64,000 bases of DNA from Weizmannia acidilactici (GTDB lineage Bacteria > Bacillota > Bacilli > Bacillales > Bacillaceae_C), in the NCBI RefSeq assembly GCF_008974225.1, contig NZ_BKZR01000002.1, positions 1 through 64,000 of the forward strand. The letters run 5' to 3'. Every line of letters starts with the position of its first letter. The stretch's first letter is position 1. Both the position numbers and the translations under genes were made by a program. The notes below the pieces were generated by a model, which made no database searches, was not told where the DNA came from, and saw only the letters and a program-made list of their open reading frames with translations. Below, one piece after another: positions 25,347-34,799 of this stretch.

Positions 25347-27013
25347 TGAAAGTTTTAAAAGATGAAAAAGGCTACACGCTTGTGACCGTGCTGCTCATTT
25401 CGGCAGTTGTCGCCATCATCATCATTTCACTCTTTTCTGCTTCTATCGGCACATACAAAACCGTAAAAGTATCCGAATCCGGCACGCAGGATAGGTTAAA
25501 AGCCGAAATGGTTGCAGATGAAGCCACTGCGCTCATTGAAAACGAGGTGGACAGCATCAACAACACGATCGCAAGTGGCAATGTGCTGCCAAGCCAGCTG
25601 CTGGGCATGCTGCAAACGAAGCTTGCCGCCATTGCCGAGGAGAAAAAAAACGAGTGCTCGATCGATTATAAAACGTTGAAAGATGGAACTGGCGAAGACG
25701 GAATTGTCATGGAAAAGATCACGATTACCGTTCCGGCCGGCGATTCCGGAAAAGTTTTGACAAAAGTCATGACGCTTTCAACTGTATCGGAAGTGTTCCA
25801 ATATACTGCGGTGACGCCGTCCAATATGTATTTGTACGGGGCATCTTATATCATTGGGGACGTAAATGTCGGCGGGAATATGTATGTTTCCGATTATGGG
25901 AATTACATTGAAGGGAACACGAAATATGTTCAAACATATTATCCGGCAATCAACGGGACATTAACCGTTAAAGGAAATTATTACGAAGCGGACCAGAGGC
26001 CGTCGAGCCCCCAGACGAGCTCTCCCGTAAATCAGAATTACAATTGGAAGGCATTTGATGTTTCCAACATCAATAAGTATTTTTCTGTTGCGCCAACACT
26101 AAAAAACCGTAATTTAACGGTCGATAAAATAGATGTAGCGGGAATCATCACAAGCAAGGCGCTGTCATGGCCAAGCGGTGTGAAAATAAATTCAAACAGC
26201 CCCTATTCCTCAGACAGCAGCGGCAATGGTTATGCCTATGATTTAACGGTTGGCCAGAACAGCAACCCAACCGTAAACGGTAATTTATATATACGCGACG
26301 ACTTAACGGTAGGGCAAAACGGCAGCCTAACCGTAAACGGAAATTTATATGTATATGATGACTTGACGGTAAAAGGAAGTTTAACGGTCAAAGGCAATAT
26401 ATATGTAGGCGGCAGCGCAGATTTAAACGGGACGCTGTCGGTAACTGGAGCAGACAAGTATATTTATGTAGCCGGAAGTGCAACATTGAGTGATGTTTCC
26501 GCACTGAATTTAAACGGGGTGATGTACGTTAACGGTTCTGTTGCGAGTTCCGGGGATATCAACACGAACGGCAGCATTTATGTGCGCGGCGATGCCGATG
26601 TCAGGAATTTTTCAAACAGCGCAGGCACACTCATATTGCTTTGCGGCGGAAATATTGAACTGGCCAATAATAACCTGTACCAGGATAACCCGAAAGAAAT
26701 TGATGCTTATCTTTATTCAAACAGCGACTTGTTTATTTACGGTATCGGCTCGAATCTGAAAATCAACGGTGGCATTTACGGGGACACCATCAGCTTGAGC
26801 GCTTCTAGAGGAACAACGAAACAAGTGCCGGTATATTTGCTGGGTTTTATCTTTGTCGGTTACGAACTGGATTTTCAAAATCCTCAGCCTACCGATCCGG
26901 CAAAGTCAAGATTAACAGTCGTCTTCAAAAAAGACCTGATTTTAAATCCTCCGAAAGGTATTCCGACAGTTGATAAAATGACATTGAAAGAAATCGACAC
27001 TTCTTATAAATGA
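25346..27013 (+). CDS. Large pilus-tip-like minor pilin (PilX/GspK-type) with beta-solenoid repeats
   Basis: 555 residues, far larger than a normal pilin. The leader MKVLKDEKG is followed by YTLVTVLLISAVVAIIIISLF: a cleavable class III signal in which mature position 5 is Thr, not Glu, as in tip-located GspK/PilX proteins. Residues about 295-430 are repeats of the form DLTVGQNGSLTVNGNLYVYD, giving alternating beta strands like bactofilin or polymer-forming solenoids. Three 60-bp DNA units encode the most regular part. The C-terminal part (about 450-550) has IYGDTISLSASRG and hydrophobic strands. A role as tip adhesin is inference. Confidence 0.8.
   Translation: MKVLKDEKGYTLVTVLLISAVVAIIIISLFSASIGTYKTVKVSESGTQDRLKAEMVADEATALIENEVDSINNTIASGNVLPSQLLGMLQTKLAAIAEEKKNECSIDYKTLKDGTGEDGIVMEKITITVPAGDSGKVLTKVMTLSTVSEVFQYTAVTPSNMYLYGASYIIGDVNVGGNMYVSDYGNYIEGNTKYVQTYYPAINGTLTVKGNYYEADQRPSSPQTSSPVNQNYNWKAFDVSNINKYFSVAPTLKNRNLTVDKIDVAGIITSKALSWPSGVKINSNSPYSSDSSGNGYAYDLTVGQNSNPTVNGNLYIRDDLTVGQNGSLTVNGNLYVYDDLTVKGSLTVKGNIYVGGSADLNGTLSVTGADKYIYVAGSATLSDVSALNLNGVMYVNGSVASSGDINTNGSIYVRGDADVRNFSNSAGTLILLCGGNIELANNNLYQDNPKEIDAYLYSNSDLFIYGIGSNLKINGGIYGDTISLSASRGTTKQVPVYLLGFIFVGYELDFQNPQPTDPAKSRLTVVFKKDLILNPPKGIPTVDKMTLKEIDTSYK
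26240..26419 (+). repeat. Three 60-bp tandem units inside the large minor pilin gene
   Basis: Units begin at 26240, 26300 and 26360 (GATTTAACGG, GACTTAACGG, GACTTGACGG). Each encodes 20 residues with the core DLTV...LTVNGNLYV. The first two are close copies; the third has diverged. Confidence 0.8.
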
Positions 27014-27140
27014 ACATCGGGAAAAAGGCGCAGTACATTCTTCCCATTCGCGCCGATTTGTACTAAAATTACTTATAGTTTAATCGTTTCATTGTTTAAC
27101 AATAGCGTTTTTTAGACCAATCGTGAAAGAGGTGGGGCCG

Positions 27141-28565
27141 GTGGATTTCCTCACTGCTGCTGTTGCCGTTATCTCGTTTTTATGCGTATTTGCCTTTTTT
27201 ATTGTTTTTTCCTTCGGTTTTTCTAAAAAAGGCATTATCGTCCTGATTTCAACTGCTTTTCTGCTGGCGCTTTTCGGCATTTTGGCAAGCAGTGTTTTCC
27301 CTTTATGGGAAAGCTATTTGATCACCTTCCTGCTTGTGCTTTGCGTTTCCTATCTTTTTGAGAAAAGGCTGGCGTTTCTGTTTGTGGAAGGGGGCAATCA
27401 TGCTGATGCCTTTCCGGGTTGGGGGGAGCAGGAGGCTTTTAACGGGAAACCGGGTGCAGCAGAATTGTCTGTTACATATCCCGAAAACATTGATGCAGCG
27501 CAAACTGCGGAAGATGCAGCTGAGCCGGAACGGGAACCTTCTTTAGCGGACCGGCAGGAAAAGGTTGGGTCTGCATGGGAAGAACTTGAAAATCCTGCAG
27601 CCGAAACTGTAGAAAGGCCGGCGGAAGTACCGGTCATTGAAACCGGCACAGGTGTTCAGGAAGTTTCCCAAGACGGGGATGATGAAGAAACGGATTTCCT
27701 CGATAACCGCCTGGCAATGCTTGAACAGGGCACGGAGGAAAGCCCTGCCGAAACGGAAGATGCGCTGGAAATGTACCCGGTTGAAGACTGGATTACGGAA
27801 TTGGAAAACCCGGATACTTCTTCCGGCACACATACTATTGACGAAGAAGCCGACCTGCAAGTCCTATTAATTGCTGATGCTGTTTCCGGTGTGGAAGAGG
27901 AAGAAAAAAGCGGTCAGGTTTCGCCGCCGGAAAATGTTCAATATTTTGAACAAGAAGAAATCCCGCTCCTCTCCCCCGATGAAGTTTTCGCAGAAAAGGA
28001 AGCTGAAGGAAACATTCCTGGGGCAGGCAGCGGGGAAGAGATCCAGCCGCTTGCTCTTGAAGAAACAGAAGTTCCGCCGCAGCTTGTTCGGGAAAGAAGC
28101 GAAGGGTGTGGCGAAAGCCCTGTGAAAGCTGAGCATGATGATCTTGAAGCGGTAACAGCCGGTGCGGAGGAGCACGTTGAAAAAGCTGAAGTAGAAGCCG
28201 CGGCGGTAAGCGAACCTTTTAGCCTGGATGAAAAAGAAATAGAACCAGTAGTTGAAACAAACACTGCTTCAGAGAAGGTAAATCTATTGCGGAAACAATT
28301 GCTGGATATTTTAATTGAACAGCTTCATCTGGCCCGCCTCACCCGTCCGGCTGAAGAGTATGAGCAGCTTGTCAAGGAACATTTGCAGCCAAGCCTGCCT
28401 AAGGAAGATTACTTTGCATTTGCGGGTCTTTTGATTGAACATTACATAGCGGAGCACGATTTTGATAAGCTGGGAGCCCTTCTTGAAGATTTGTCGGAAA
28501 AATACGCGCAGTACCCGGTGATCCGGGATGAAATCCTATTTTTAAAACATCAATACTGCCAATAG
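27141..28565 (+). CDS. Acidic membrane-anchored protein of the pilus operon, unknown
   Basis: 474 residues. Three hydrophobic segments at the N terminus (about 3-24, 31-49 and 56-75) anchor it. A long Glu-rich linker (about 80-375) follows. The C-terminal domain (about 380-474, LLRKQLLDILIEQLHLARLTR to EILFLKHQYCQ) is purely helical and looks TPR-like. The GTG at 27141 follows AGAGGTGGGG; an upstream GTG at 27123 lacks a site. I do not recognise the family. Its place among pilin and pilus-ATPase genes suggests an envelope scaffold or assembly factor, but nothing in the sequence proves it. Confidence 0.75.
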   Translation: MDFLTAAVAVISFLCVFAFFIVFSFGFSKKGIIVLISTAFLLALFGILASSVFPLWESYLITFLLVLCVSYLFEKRLAFLFVEGGNHADAFPGWGEQEAFNGKPGAAELSVTYPENIDAAQTAEDAAEPEREPSLADRQEKVGSAWEELENPAAETVERPAEVPVIETGTGVQEVSQDGDDEETDFLDNRLAMLEQGTEESPAETEDALEMYPVEDWITELENPDTSSGTHTIDEEADLQVLLIADAVSGVEEEEKSGQVSPPENVQYFEQEEIPLLSPDEVFAEKEAEGNIPGAGSGEEIQPLALEETEVPPQLVRERSEGCGESPVKAEHDDLEAVTAGAEEHVEKAEVEAAAVSEPFSLDEKEIEPVVETNTASEKVNLLRKQLLDILIEQLHLARLTRPAEEYEQLVKEHLQPSLPKEDYFAFAGLLIEHYIAEHDFDKLGALLEDLSEKYAQYPVIRDEILFLKHQYCQ

Positions 28566-28596
28566 AAAAATTGAAGAAACAGGTGTGGTGAACAGG

Positions 28597-29328
28597 ATGA
28601 AAAAGAGTACGCAAATTTTGGGGCAGCCGATTATCAGCATTTCTGACGGTGCCGAAATCGGAAAAGTGAAATCGTTTGTGATTAATCCGGATAAAGGATC
28701 CGTTGATTTTTTAACAATAGAGCATGAAGACTGGCAAGTAAGCGTAAAAGCGATCCCGTTTAAAAAAGTCATCGGGATCGGGGAATATGCCGTCACGGTT
28801 GAAAGCGACAGGGCTGTCATAGATTTAAAAGAAATCCCGGTCGCGGACCAGCTTGTAAACAAAAAAATCAGGATCATTGCGGCAAAGGTGATGACCCGGA
28901 AAGGCGAGCTGCTCGGCGAAGTGAAAGAATTTTATGTCGATGAAGATACAGGCTGCATTCCGGGTATTGTTTTGCTGGCGGGCGAAACGGAAGAAATCCT
29001 TTCATCTGATTTTATCATGACGTACGGAAAAGATATCATCATCGTTAAAGAAGAAGCACCCGGCCATTTCCTCGACTCGGCCGACAAGCTTCTTCAGAAA
29101 ATGGAAGCGGAAGAAACCGAAGAAATTTCAGCGGAAGGCGGGATGGATGTGCTGCGGACAAAACAGGTGGAGCTGTTAAAAGGGAAAAAAGCATCCAAAG
29201 ACATCTACACGGGCAGCGGTGAACGCATCATTGCATCCGGTACGATCCTGTCGGAAGAAGATATCGTGCGCGCCCAGGAAGCAGGGCCGGGCGTTTTTGT
29301 TGAATTATCAATGAATGTTGAAGAGTAA
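28597..29328 (+). CDS. Double PRC-barrel domain protein
   Basis: 243 residues. Two PRC-barrel repeats are visible: the first about 3-75 (LGQPIISISDGAEIGKVKSF with VIGIGEYAVTV), the second about 87-155 (MTRKGELLGEVKEFYVDEDT with SDFIMTYGKDIIIV). A more polar C terminus (about 160-243) follows. PRC barrels are small beta-barrels for protein contact, known in RimM, photosynthetic H subunits and YlmC-type proteins. No signal peptide, so cytoplasmic. AGGTGTGGTG sets the ATG. It may link the pilus platform to other proteins; this is inference from position. Confidence 0.8.
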   Translation: MKKSTQILGQPIISISDGAEIGKVKSFVINPDKGSVDFLTIEHEDWQVSVKAIPFKKVIGIGEYAVTVESDRAVIDLKEIPVADQLVNKKIRIIAAKVMTRKGELLGEVKEFYVDEDTGCIPGIVLLAGETEEILSSDFIMTYGKDIIIVKEEAPGHFLDSADKLLQKMEAEETEEISAEGGMDVLRTKQVELLKGKKASKDIYTGSGERIIASGTILSEEDIVRAQEAGPGVFVELSMNVEE

Positions 29329-29347
29329 GGAAAGGCAGGGTTGAAGT

Positions 29348-30718
29348 GTGGGAAACAAGCGGTTTTTAAAAGTTTTCATCATCTTGTTTACGAGTACGGC
29401 TTTTATTTTAGGTTTCTCACATTTCGGGGCTTTTGCCATAGAAAAAGGATTCGGCCATACCGAAAAATTTTCTGAAGGTACATCTGCCGGAGGTGTCGAT
29501 CTGTCCGGGTTAACAAAAGACGAAGCACAGCAAAAACTGGAAAATGCCGTGCAAAAATGGAAGGCATCCCATCCTGTTACGCTTTTGTATTTAAACCAAT
29601 CTATTAAACTTCCGGCTGCCGAGCTGCGATTTGATCTTGCGGAAAGCTTAAACCGGGCGCAGGATGGCAAGCCTGGGAAGCTATACGTAACGGTCAATAA
29701 CAGCGGACTGGTCAAGATGATTTCGGAATCTTTTCCGGAAATCAGCCTCGAAGACTGGAATATCGGCCAATTAAATACTGCCATTTGCAATGCGGCATCC
29801 CGCCTTGAAACCGGTAATCTCACCTTTGATCTGGCTTCTTATGCAATTCAAGCGGACCAATCCGAAAAAACAGTCTCGAAAGCCGTATTAACGGCCATAC
29901 CTGAAGCGGAGGCGTACGAGCTGGAAACATGGGCCAAGCAGTTTCCAAAACTGGACATCCCCGCGCAAAGTGCATTTTCTTTATTAAAAACAGCGGGGAA
30001 AACCGGCTCTGCTTTTTCGAATACTGCGATGAGTATGATCGCAACAGCCATTTATGAAGCGGTTCTGCCGACGGATTTTGAAATCATTGAACGGTACACG
30101 AGCAATGAACTGCCGGGGTATGCCGCGCTCGGAAAAGAAGCAAGAATTGTAAAAGGTAAGCTCGACTTTTCTTTCGTTAATCCGAACACAACCGCTTATA
30201 AGCTGCAGTTTGCTTATCGAAATGGCGCGTTTACTGTTTCCGTTACTGGCCGACCTTTTGCTGAAAAATATAAAATTGCCGAGAAAAATGCGAAAACGAT
30301 CGAACCGAAAACGGCGGTGCGCTACACTTCTTCTTTAAAAGCCAACCAATCCGTTGTGAAGCAAACCGGAAGGGCAGGCCATTACGTAAAAATATACCGG
30401 AATATTTACAGTCAGGAAAATAGCCTGCTGAAATCAACCCTGCTGTCGGAAGATTTCTATCCGCCCGTCACGAAAATTGTTTCGAAAGGATATCCGGAAG
30501 AAGCAGAAGGCAGCACAAGCAATACAAGCGGTACCACAACAGGCGGAGGTACCTCTTCCTCGGCTGACCAGAAAAGCGCTGCGGAAACAGCCCAAACTTC
30601 TAAAGATGATCTAAACAGTTCGGCTCGTTCAGGCAATTCATCTTCAGATTCGGGGCAGGCGGAAAAAAACAGTACTTCGGACAACAATCGCTCAGGCAGC
30701 ACGAACAGCAAGAGCTAA
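29348..30718 (+). CDS. VanW-family exported protein with Ser/Thr-rich tail
   Basis: 456 residues. An N-terminal signal anchor (about 5-29, FLKVFIILFTSTAFILGF), then an extracytoplasmic helical part (about 45-190) with GGVDLSGLTKDEAQQKL, typical of the peptidoglycan-binding-like domain before VanW. The VanW region (about 195-310) includes FSNTAMSMIATAIYEAVLP. The last 70 residues are a disordered Ser/Thr/Gly/Asn tail. VanW proteins are envelope proteins of unknown mechanism. GTG start after a weak GGCAGGG site. A surface role with the pilus is likely but unproven. Confidence 0.85.
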   Translation: MGNKRFLKVFIILFTSTAFILGFSHFGAFAIEKGFGHTEKFSEGTSAGGVDLSGLTKDEAQQKLENAVQKWKASHPVTLLYLNQSIKLPAAELRFDLAESLNRAQDGKPGKLYVTVNNSGLVKMISESFPEISLEDWNIGQLNTAICNAASRLETGNLTFDLASYAIQADQSEKTVSKAVLTAIPEAEAYELETWAKQFPKLDIPAQSAFSLLKTAGKTGSAFSNTAMSMIATAIYEAVLPTDFEIIERYTSNELPGYAALGKEARIVKGKLDFSFVNPNTTAYKLQFAYRNGAFTVSVTGRPFAEKYKIAEKNAKTIEPKTAVRYTSSLKANQSVVKQTGRAGHYVKIYRNIYSQENSLLKSTLLSEDFYPPVTKIVSKGYPEEAEGSTSNTSGTTTGGGTSSSADQKSAAETAQTSKDDLNSSARSGNSSSDSGQAEKNSTSDNNRSGSTNSKS

Positions 30719-30802
30719 TGTCCCAAACGGAGACTGAAAATTTTCTTTTTGCTGCTTCTTAGGTTGATAGCCCTATGACATGAAAAAAAGCGGGGAATCG
30801 TG

Positions 30803-32464
30803 ATGAAACAAGTACGGAAACGCCTTGGAGATTTGTTAATTGAATCAGGTTTAATCACAGAGGAGCAATTGGAACAGGCACTGAAGGAAAAAGGCGAAAA
30901 CCAGAAACTCGGCGATGCGCTTCTCCAGCGCGGATACATCACTGAACAGCAGCTAATTGAAGTGCTGGAATTCCAACTGGGCATCCCTCATATCAGCCTT
31001 TTTCGCTATCCTTTCGACCAGAGCATTATGAATCTCGTACCGAAAGAAATAGCAAAACGGAATTTGCTCATTCCGCTTAAAAAAGACGGGGATAAATTAT
31101 ATGTCGCAATGGCGGACCCGATGGATTTCAATGCGATTGATGACCTGAGGCTGTCGACCGGGTTCCGGATTGAACCGGTTATTGCGTCTAAAGATGATAT
31201 TTTGCGGGCCATCACCAAGTGTTATGAATTTGATGACGGCGTGGAAGAAATGCTGAGCGGCATAATCGAAAATGAAGAGTCGGCGGAAATCCAGGCCGGC
31301 GAAGAAGATTCACCGGTTGTCCAACTCGTGAACCAAATCCTTCAAAATGCCGTCCAGCAGCGGGCAAGCGATATCCATCTGGACCCGCAGGAAACGAAAT
31401 TTATTGTCCGTTACCGTGTGGACGGAATCTTACGGACGGAAAGGGTTCTGCCAAAAACGATGCAGAACGTCTTGACGGCGCGCATTAAAATCATGGCGAA
31501 TCTGGATATCACCGAACACCGCGTTCCACAGGACGGACGGATCAAGATCGATTTGGATTTCCATCCGGTTGATATTCGCGTATCCACCTTGCCGACCATA
31601 TATGGTGAAAAAATCGTGCTGCGGATTTTGGACCTTTCCAGCGCGATCAATGATATCCGCCAACTCGACTTTAATAAGCTGAATTTTCAGCGCTTTTCGC
31701 AGCTTATTCAGCGCCCGAACGGTATCATTTTGATTACGGGCCCGACCGGATCAGGAAAATCATCCACGTTATATGCAGCCTTAAACCACCTGAACAATGA
31801 ACAGGTCAATATCATCACGGTTGAAGACCCGGTGGAATACCAGATCGAAGGTGTGAACCAAATTCAGGTGAACACAGCGGTAGGAATGACATTTGGGAAA
31901 GGCTTACGGGCGATTTTGCGGCAGGATCCGAATATCATCATGGTCGGGGAAATCCGCGACAAAGAAACCGCAGAAATCGCCATCCGGGCATCACTTACAG
32001 GACACCTGGTCTTAAGCACCCTGCATACGAATGATGCGCTCGGCACGATTACAAGATTAATAGATATGGGAGTTGAGCCTTTTCTCGTCGCTACTTCGTT
32101 AAGTGGTGTCGTTTCACAGCGGCTTGTGCGCAGGGTGTGCCGCGACTGCGCGGAGGAACAGGCGCCAACCAAACGCGAAATCGAAATTTTTGCCAAGCGC
32201 GGCATTAAAATTGATAAAATCGTGCGCGGCCGCGGCTGCGGAAACTGTAACATGACCGGCTATAAAGGGCGGATGGCGATCCAGGAACTGCTCGTGGTCA
32301 ATGAAAACATCAGGCGCGGCATTATGAACGGGGAACCGCTGTCCAAACTCAGGGAATATGCGATCCAGAATAAGACGATTTTTCTGCTTGATGACGGATT
32401 ACTAAAGGTAAAACAGGGTTGGACGACGACGGAAGAAATTTTGCGCGTCGCCCTGCCGGAGTAG
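30803..32464 (+). CDS. pilB: PilB, type IV pilus extension ATPase
   Basis: 553 residues. A hexameric GspE-family ATPase that powers pilin polymerisation on the cytoplasmic side. The N-terminal MshEN domain (about 4-150) has two LG..L...G.I....L motifs (RLGDLLIESGLITEEQL and KLGDALLQRGYITEQQL), a type that can bind cyclic di-GMP. The motor domain has GPTGSGKSST near 313, Walker B IIMVGEIRD, and the His-box LVLSTLHTND. A CxxC pair (VCRDC, GCGNC) forms the usual zinc site. Start ATG 30803 after GGGGAAT. Confidence 0.95.
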   Translation: MKQVRKRLGDLLIESGLITEEQLEQALKEKGENQKLGDALLQRGYITEQQLIEVLEFQLGIPHISLFRYPFDQSIMNLVPKEIAKRNLLIPLKKDGDKLYVAMADPMDFNAIDDLRLSTGFRIEPVIASKDDILRAITKCYEFDDGVEEMLSGIIENEESAEIQAGEEDSPVVQLVNQILQNAVQQRASDIHLDPQETKFIVRYRVDGILRTERVLPKTMQNVLTARIKIMANLDITEHRVPQDGRIKIDLDFHPVDIRVSTLPTIYGEKIVLRILDLSSAINDIRQLDFNKLNFQRFSQLIQRPNGIILITGPTGSGKSSTLYAALNHLNNEQVNIITVEDPVEYQIEGVNQIQVNTAVGMTFGKGLRAILRQDPNIIMVGEIRDKETAEIAIRASLTGHLVLSTLHTNDALGTITRLIDMGVEPFLVATSLSGVVSQRLVRRVCRDCAEEQAPTKREIEIFAKRGIKIDKIVRGRGCGNCNMTGYKGRMAIQELLVVNENIRRGIMNGEPLSKLREYAIQNKTIFLLDDGLLKVKQGWTTTEEILRVALPE

Positions 32465-32473
32465 GTGAAGAAA

Positions 32474-33526
32474 ATGAAGGAAAAAATTGAGTATTTGCTT
32501 CGCTCAGCTTTTGAGTTAAAAGCTTCGGATCTTCATTTGACCGTTGGTGTTCCGCCGATCATGCGCATAAACGGCCAATTAAAACGGTACGGCAAGGAGC
32601 CGATGACCCCGCAGCTGACGGAAGGAATGGCGAAAGCGATCATCTCCGATACGATGTGGCCGGTCTTTTTGGAACGCGGTGAGATTGATTTTTCATACGG
32701 GATCCCTGGCGTTTCCCGTTTTCGGATTAACGCGTACCGGCAGCGGAACTGTGTCTCTTTGGCGATCCGCGTGGTGCCGACAAAAATACCGACAGTCGAG
32801 GAACTGCATCTTCCGCCGGTTTTATATTCGTTCACGGAAAAGCCGAATGGGCTGGTGCTTGTGACCGGCCCGACCGGCAACGGAAAATCGACGACGCTTG
32901 CCGCGATGATCGACCATATGAACAAAACGTTGCATAAGCACATCATTACGCTCGAAGATCCAATTGAATATTTACATAAGCATCAAAACTGTATCATCGA
33001 CCAGCGCGAAATCGGATTTGATACGCAAAATTTTGCGAACGGCCTGCGTGCGGCGCTGCGCCAGGATCCGGATGTCATTCTCGTCGGGGAAATGCGCGAT
33101 TTGGAAACGATCCACACGGCGATTACGGCGGCTGAAACCGGGCATCTCGTGCTCGGGACGCTCCATACGTCAAGCGCGCCGTCTACGATCGACCGGATTA
33201 TCGATGTGTTTCCGCCCTCCCAGCAGCCGCAAATCCGCATCCAGCTTGCCAACGTTTTGGTCGGCATCGTGGCGCAGCGGCTTTTCCCGACAGCGGATAA
33301 CAAAGGGCGGAGGGCGGCGACGGAAATTTTGGTGAACAATGCGGCCATCGCCAATCTGATCCGCAATGAAAAAATCCACCAGATTGTCAATGTCCTGCAG
33401 ACGAGCCGCGCGCTCGGCATGCACACGCTTGAAACCGATGTGAAGGAATTGCTCCAAAGCGGCGTCATTTCAAAGGAAGCAGCGGAACCTTATTTACAGG
33501 AGATCGGTCAAAATGCCACGATTTAA
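32474..33526 (+). CDS. pilT: PilT, type IV pilus retraction ATPase
   Basis: 350 residues. It powers pilus disassembly and retraction. The N-terminal domain begins IEYLLRSAFELKASDLHLTVG. Walker A is GPTGNGKSTT near residue 133, with Asn where most have Ser. The Asp-box (EDPIEYLH), Walker B (DVILVGEMRDLETI), and His-box (LVLGTLHTSSAPSTIDRIID) are intact. It lacks the N-terminal MshEN and the zinc site, which separates it from PilB. The GTG at 32465 is in frame, but AGGTGA favours ATG 32474. It overlaps pilC by 14 bases. Confidence 0.95.
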   Translation: MKEKIEYLLRSAFELKASDLHLTVGVPPIMRINGQLKRYGKEPMTPQLTEGMAKAIISDTMWPVFLERGEIDFSYGIPGVSRFRINAYRQRNCVSLAIRVVPTKIPTVEELHLPPVLYSFTEKPNGLVLVTGPTGNGKSTTLAAMIDHMNKTLHKHIITLEDPIEYLHKHQNCIIDQREIGFDTQNFANGLRAALRQDPDVILVGEMRDLETIHTAITAAETGHLVLGTLHTSSAPSTIDRIIDVFPPSQQPQIRIQLANVLVGIVAQRLFPTADNKGRRAATEILVNNAAIANLIRNEKIHQIVNVLQTSRALGMHTLETDVKELLQSGVISKEAAEPYLQEIGQNATI

Positions 33527-34718
33527 GTACCAGGGAAGAATGAAAACCGGGAAGAAAACCGGTACCATCACCGCAGACTCTAAAAGAGACGCGCTCTTGA
33601 AGCTGAGGGAGCAAGGCGTGCGGGTGATTGAAATCAATGAATTGCCCGAAACGCTGTTGACAATGGAAATCAGCCTCGGCAACCGTGTGAAACTACAGGA
33701 TTTTGTCATATTCCTCCGCCAGTTTTCCACGCTCCTGAAAGCAGGCGTCACGGTTGTGGATTCGACAAGAATACTGGCGAACCAGACGAGCAGCAAAACG
33801 CTGAAAAAGACGCTGTTGGAAGTCGAGGAAGACCTGCGCAGCGGAATTGCGTTGTCGCAGGCGGCCGCAAAACATAAAAAAGTGTTTACTCCGATGTTTA
33901 TCAATATGGTGTATGCCGGTGAAGCGGGCGGAAGCCTTGACGATACATTGGACAGGCTCGCCACTTATTACGAAAAACAGCACCGTACCCAGCAAAAAGT
34001 GCGGTCGGCTCTGACGTACCCGATTTTTGTCGGTGTGATGGCGATTGTGGTCGTAATTTTTATGCTGGTTAAAATCGTCCCGACTTTTGTTTCTATTTTA
34101 AATGATTATAATGCGAAACTGCCGGCGGTAACCCGCTTTGTTTTGGCGATGAGTGGCTTTTTGCAGCAATTTTGGTGGCTGATCATACTGCTTGCTGTCG
34201 GGTTATATGTATTGTTGGTTTTTATGCGCCAAAATAAAGTGAGCAAATACTATCTCGATTATGCTTTGCTCAAAATTCCGGTATTCGGCAAGCTTGTCCA
34301 GAAATCAATCATTGCCCGTATGACAAGGACATTAAGTTCCCTATTCTCCAGCTCGGTGCCGATTTTACAGGCATTAACGATCGTTGAAAAAATCGTGGAA
34401 AATGAAGTGATGACAAATGTGATCCGCCAGTCCCGGGATGCTTTGGAAAGAGGGGAGTCGATGACCGATCCGATGCGGCGCCACTGGGTTTTTCCACCGC
34501 TTGTGACGCAGATGATCGCAATCGGGGAAGAAACGGGTGCGCTGGACGGGATGCTTGCGAAAGTTGCTGATTTTTACGAAGCTGAAGTCGAAGCTGCGAC
34601 CGACCAGATGAAGGCGCTGATCGAACCGTTCATGATTGTCCTATTGGCAGGAGTAGTTGGAACGATTGTCGCATCAATTATGATTCCAATGTTTGAAATT
34701 TATAACAACGTTCAGTAA
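33513..34718 (+). CDS. pilC: PilC, inner-membrane platform protein
   Basis: 401 residues, GspF family. It couples the ATPases to pilin polymerisation. Two repeated cytoplasmic helical domains: the first about 65-165 (FLRQFSTLLKAGVTVVDSTR), the second about 265-365 (TRTLSSLFSSSVPILQALTIV). Three transmembrane helices lie near 170-192, 216-236 and 370-392. The family motif GEETGALDGML is present. AGGAGATCGG precedes the ATG inside pilT. Confidence 0.95.
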   Translation: MPRFKYQGRMKTGKKTGTITADSKRDALLKLREQGVRVIEINELPETLLTMEISLGNRVKLQDFVIFLRQFSTLLKAGVTVVDSTRILANQTSSKTLKKTLLEVEEDLRSGIALSQAAAKHKKVFTPMFINMVYAGEAGGSLDDTLDRLATYYEKQHRTQQKVRSALTYPIFVGVMAIVVVIFMLVKIVPTFVSILNDYNAKLPAVTRFVLAMSGFLQQFWWLIILLAVGLYVLLVFMRQNKVSKYYLDYALLKIPVFGKLVQKSIIARMTRTLSSLFSSSVPILQALTIVEKIVENEVMTNVIRQSRDALERGESMTDPMRRHWVFPPLVTQMIAIGEETGALDGMLAKVADFYEAEVEAATDQMKALIEPFMIVLLAGVVGTIVASIMIPMFEIYNNVQ

Positions 34719-34799
34719 AGTGAACAAAAAATATATTCTTATTGTACAAAACTATGTATAATATAGGTAAAATGTTCTATCACCAAAGGAGGAAAAGCC

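Noticed and set aside
26240..26419. CRISPR-like array because of regular repeats
   Set aside because: The 60-bp units are in-frame coding repeats without spacers.
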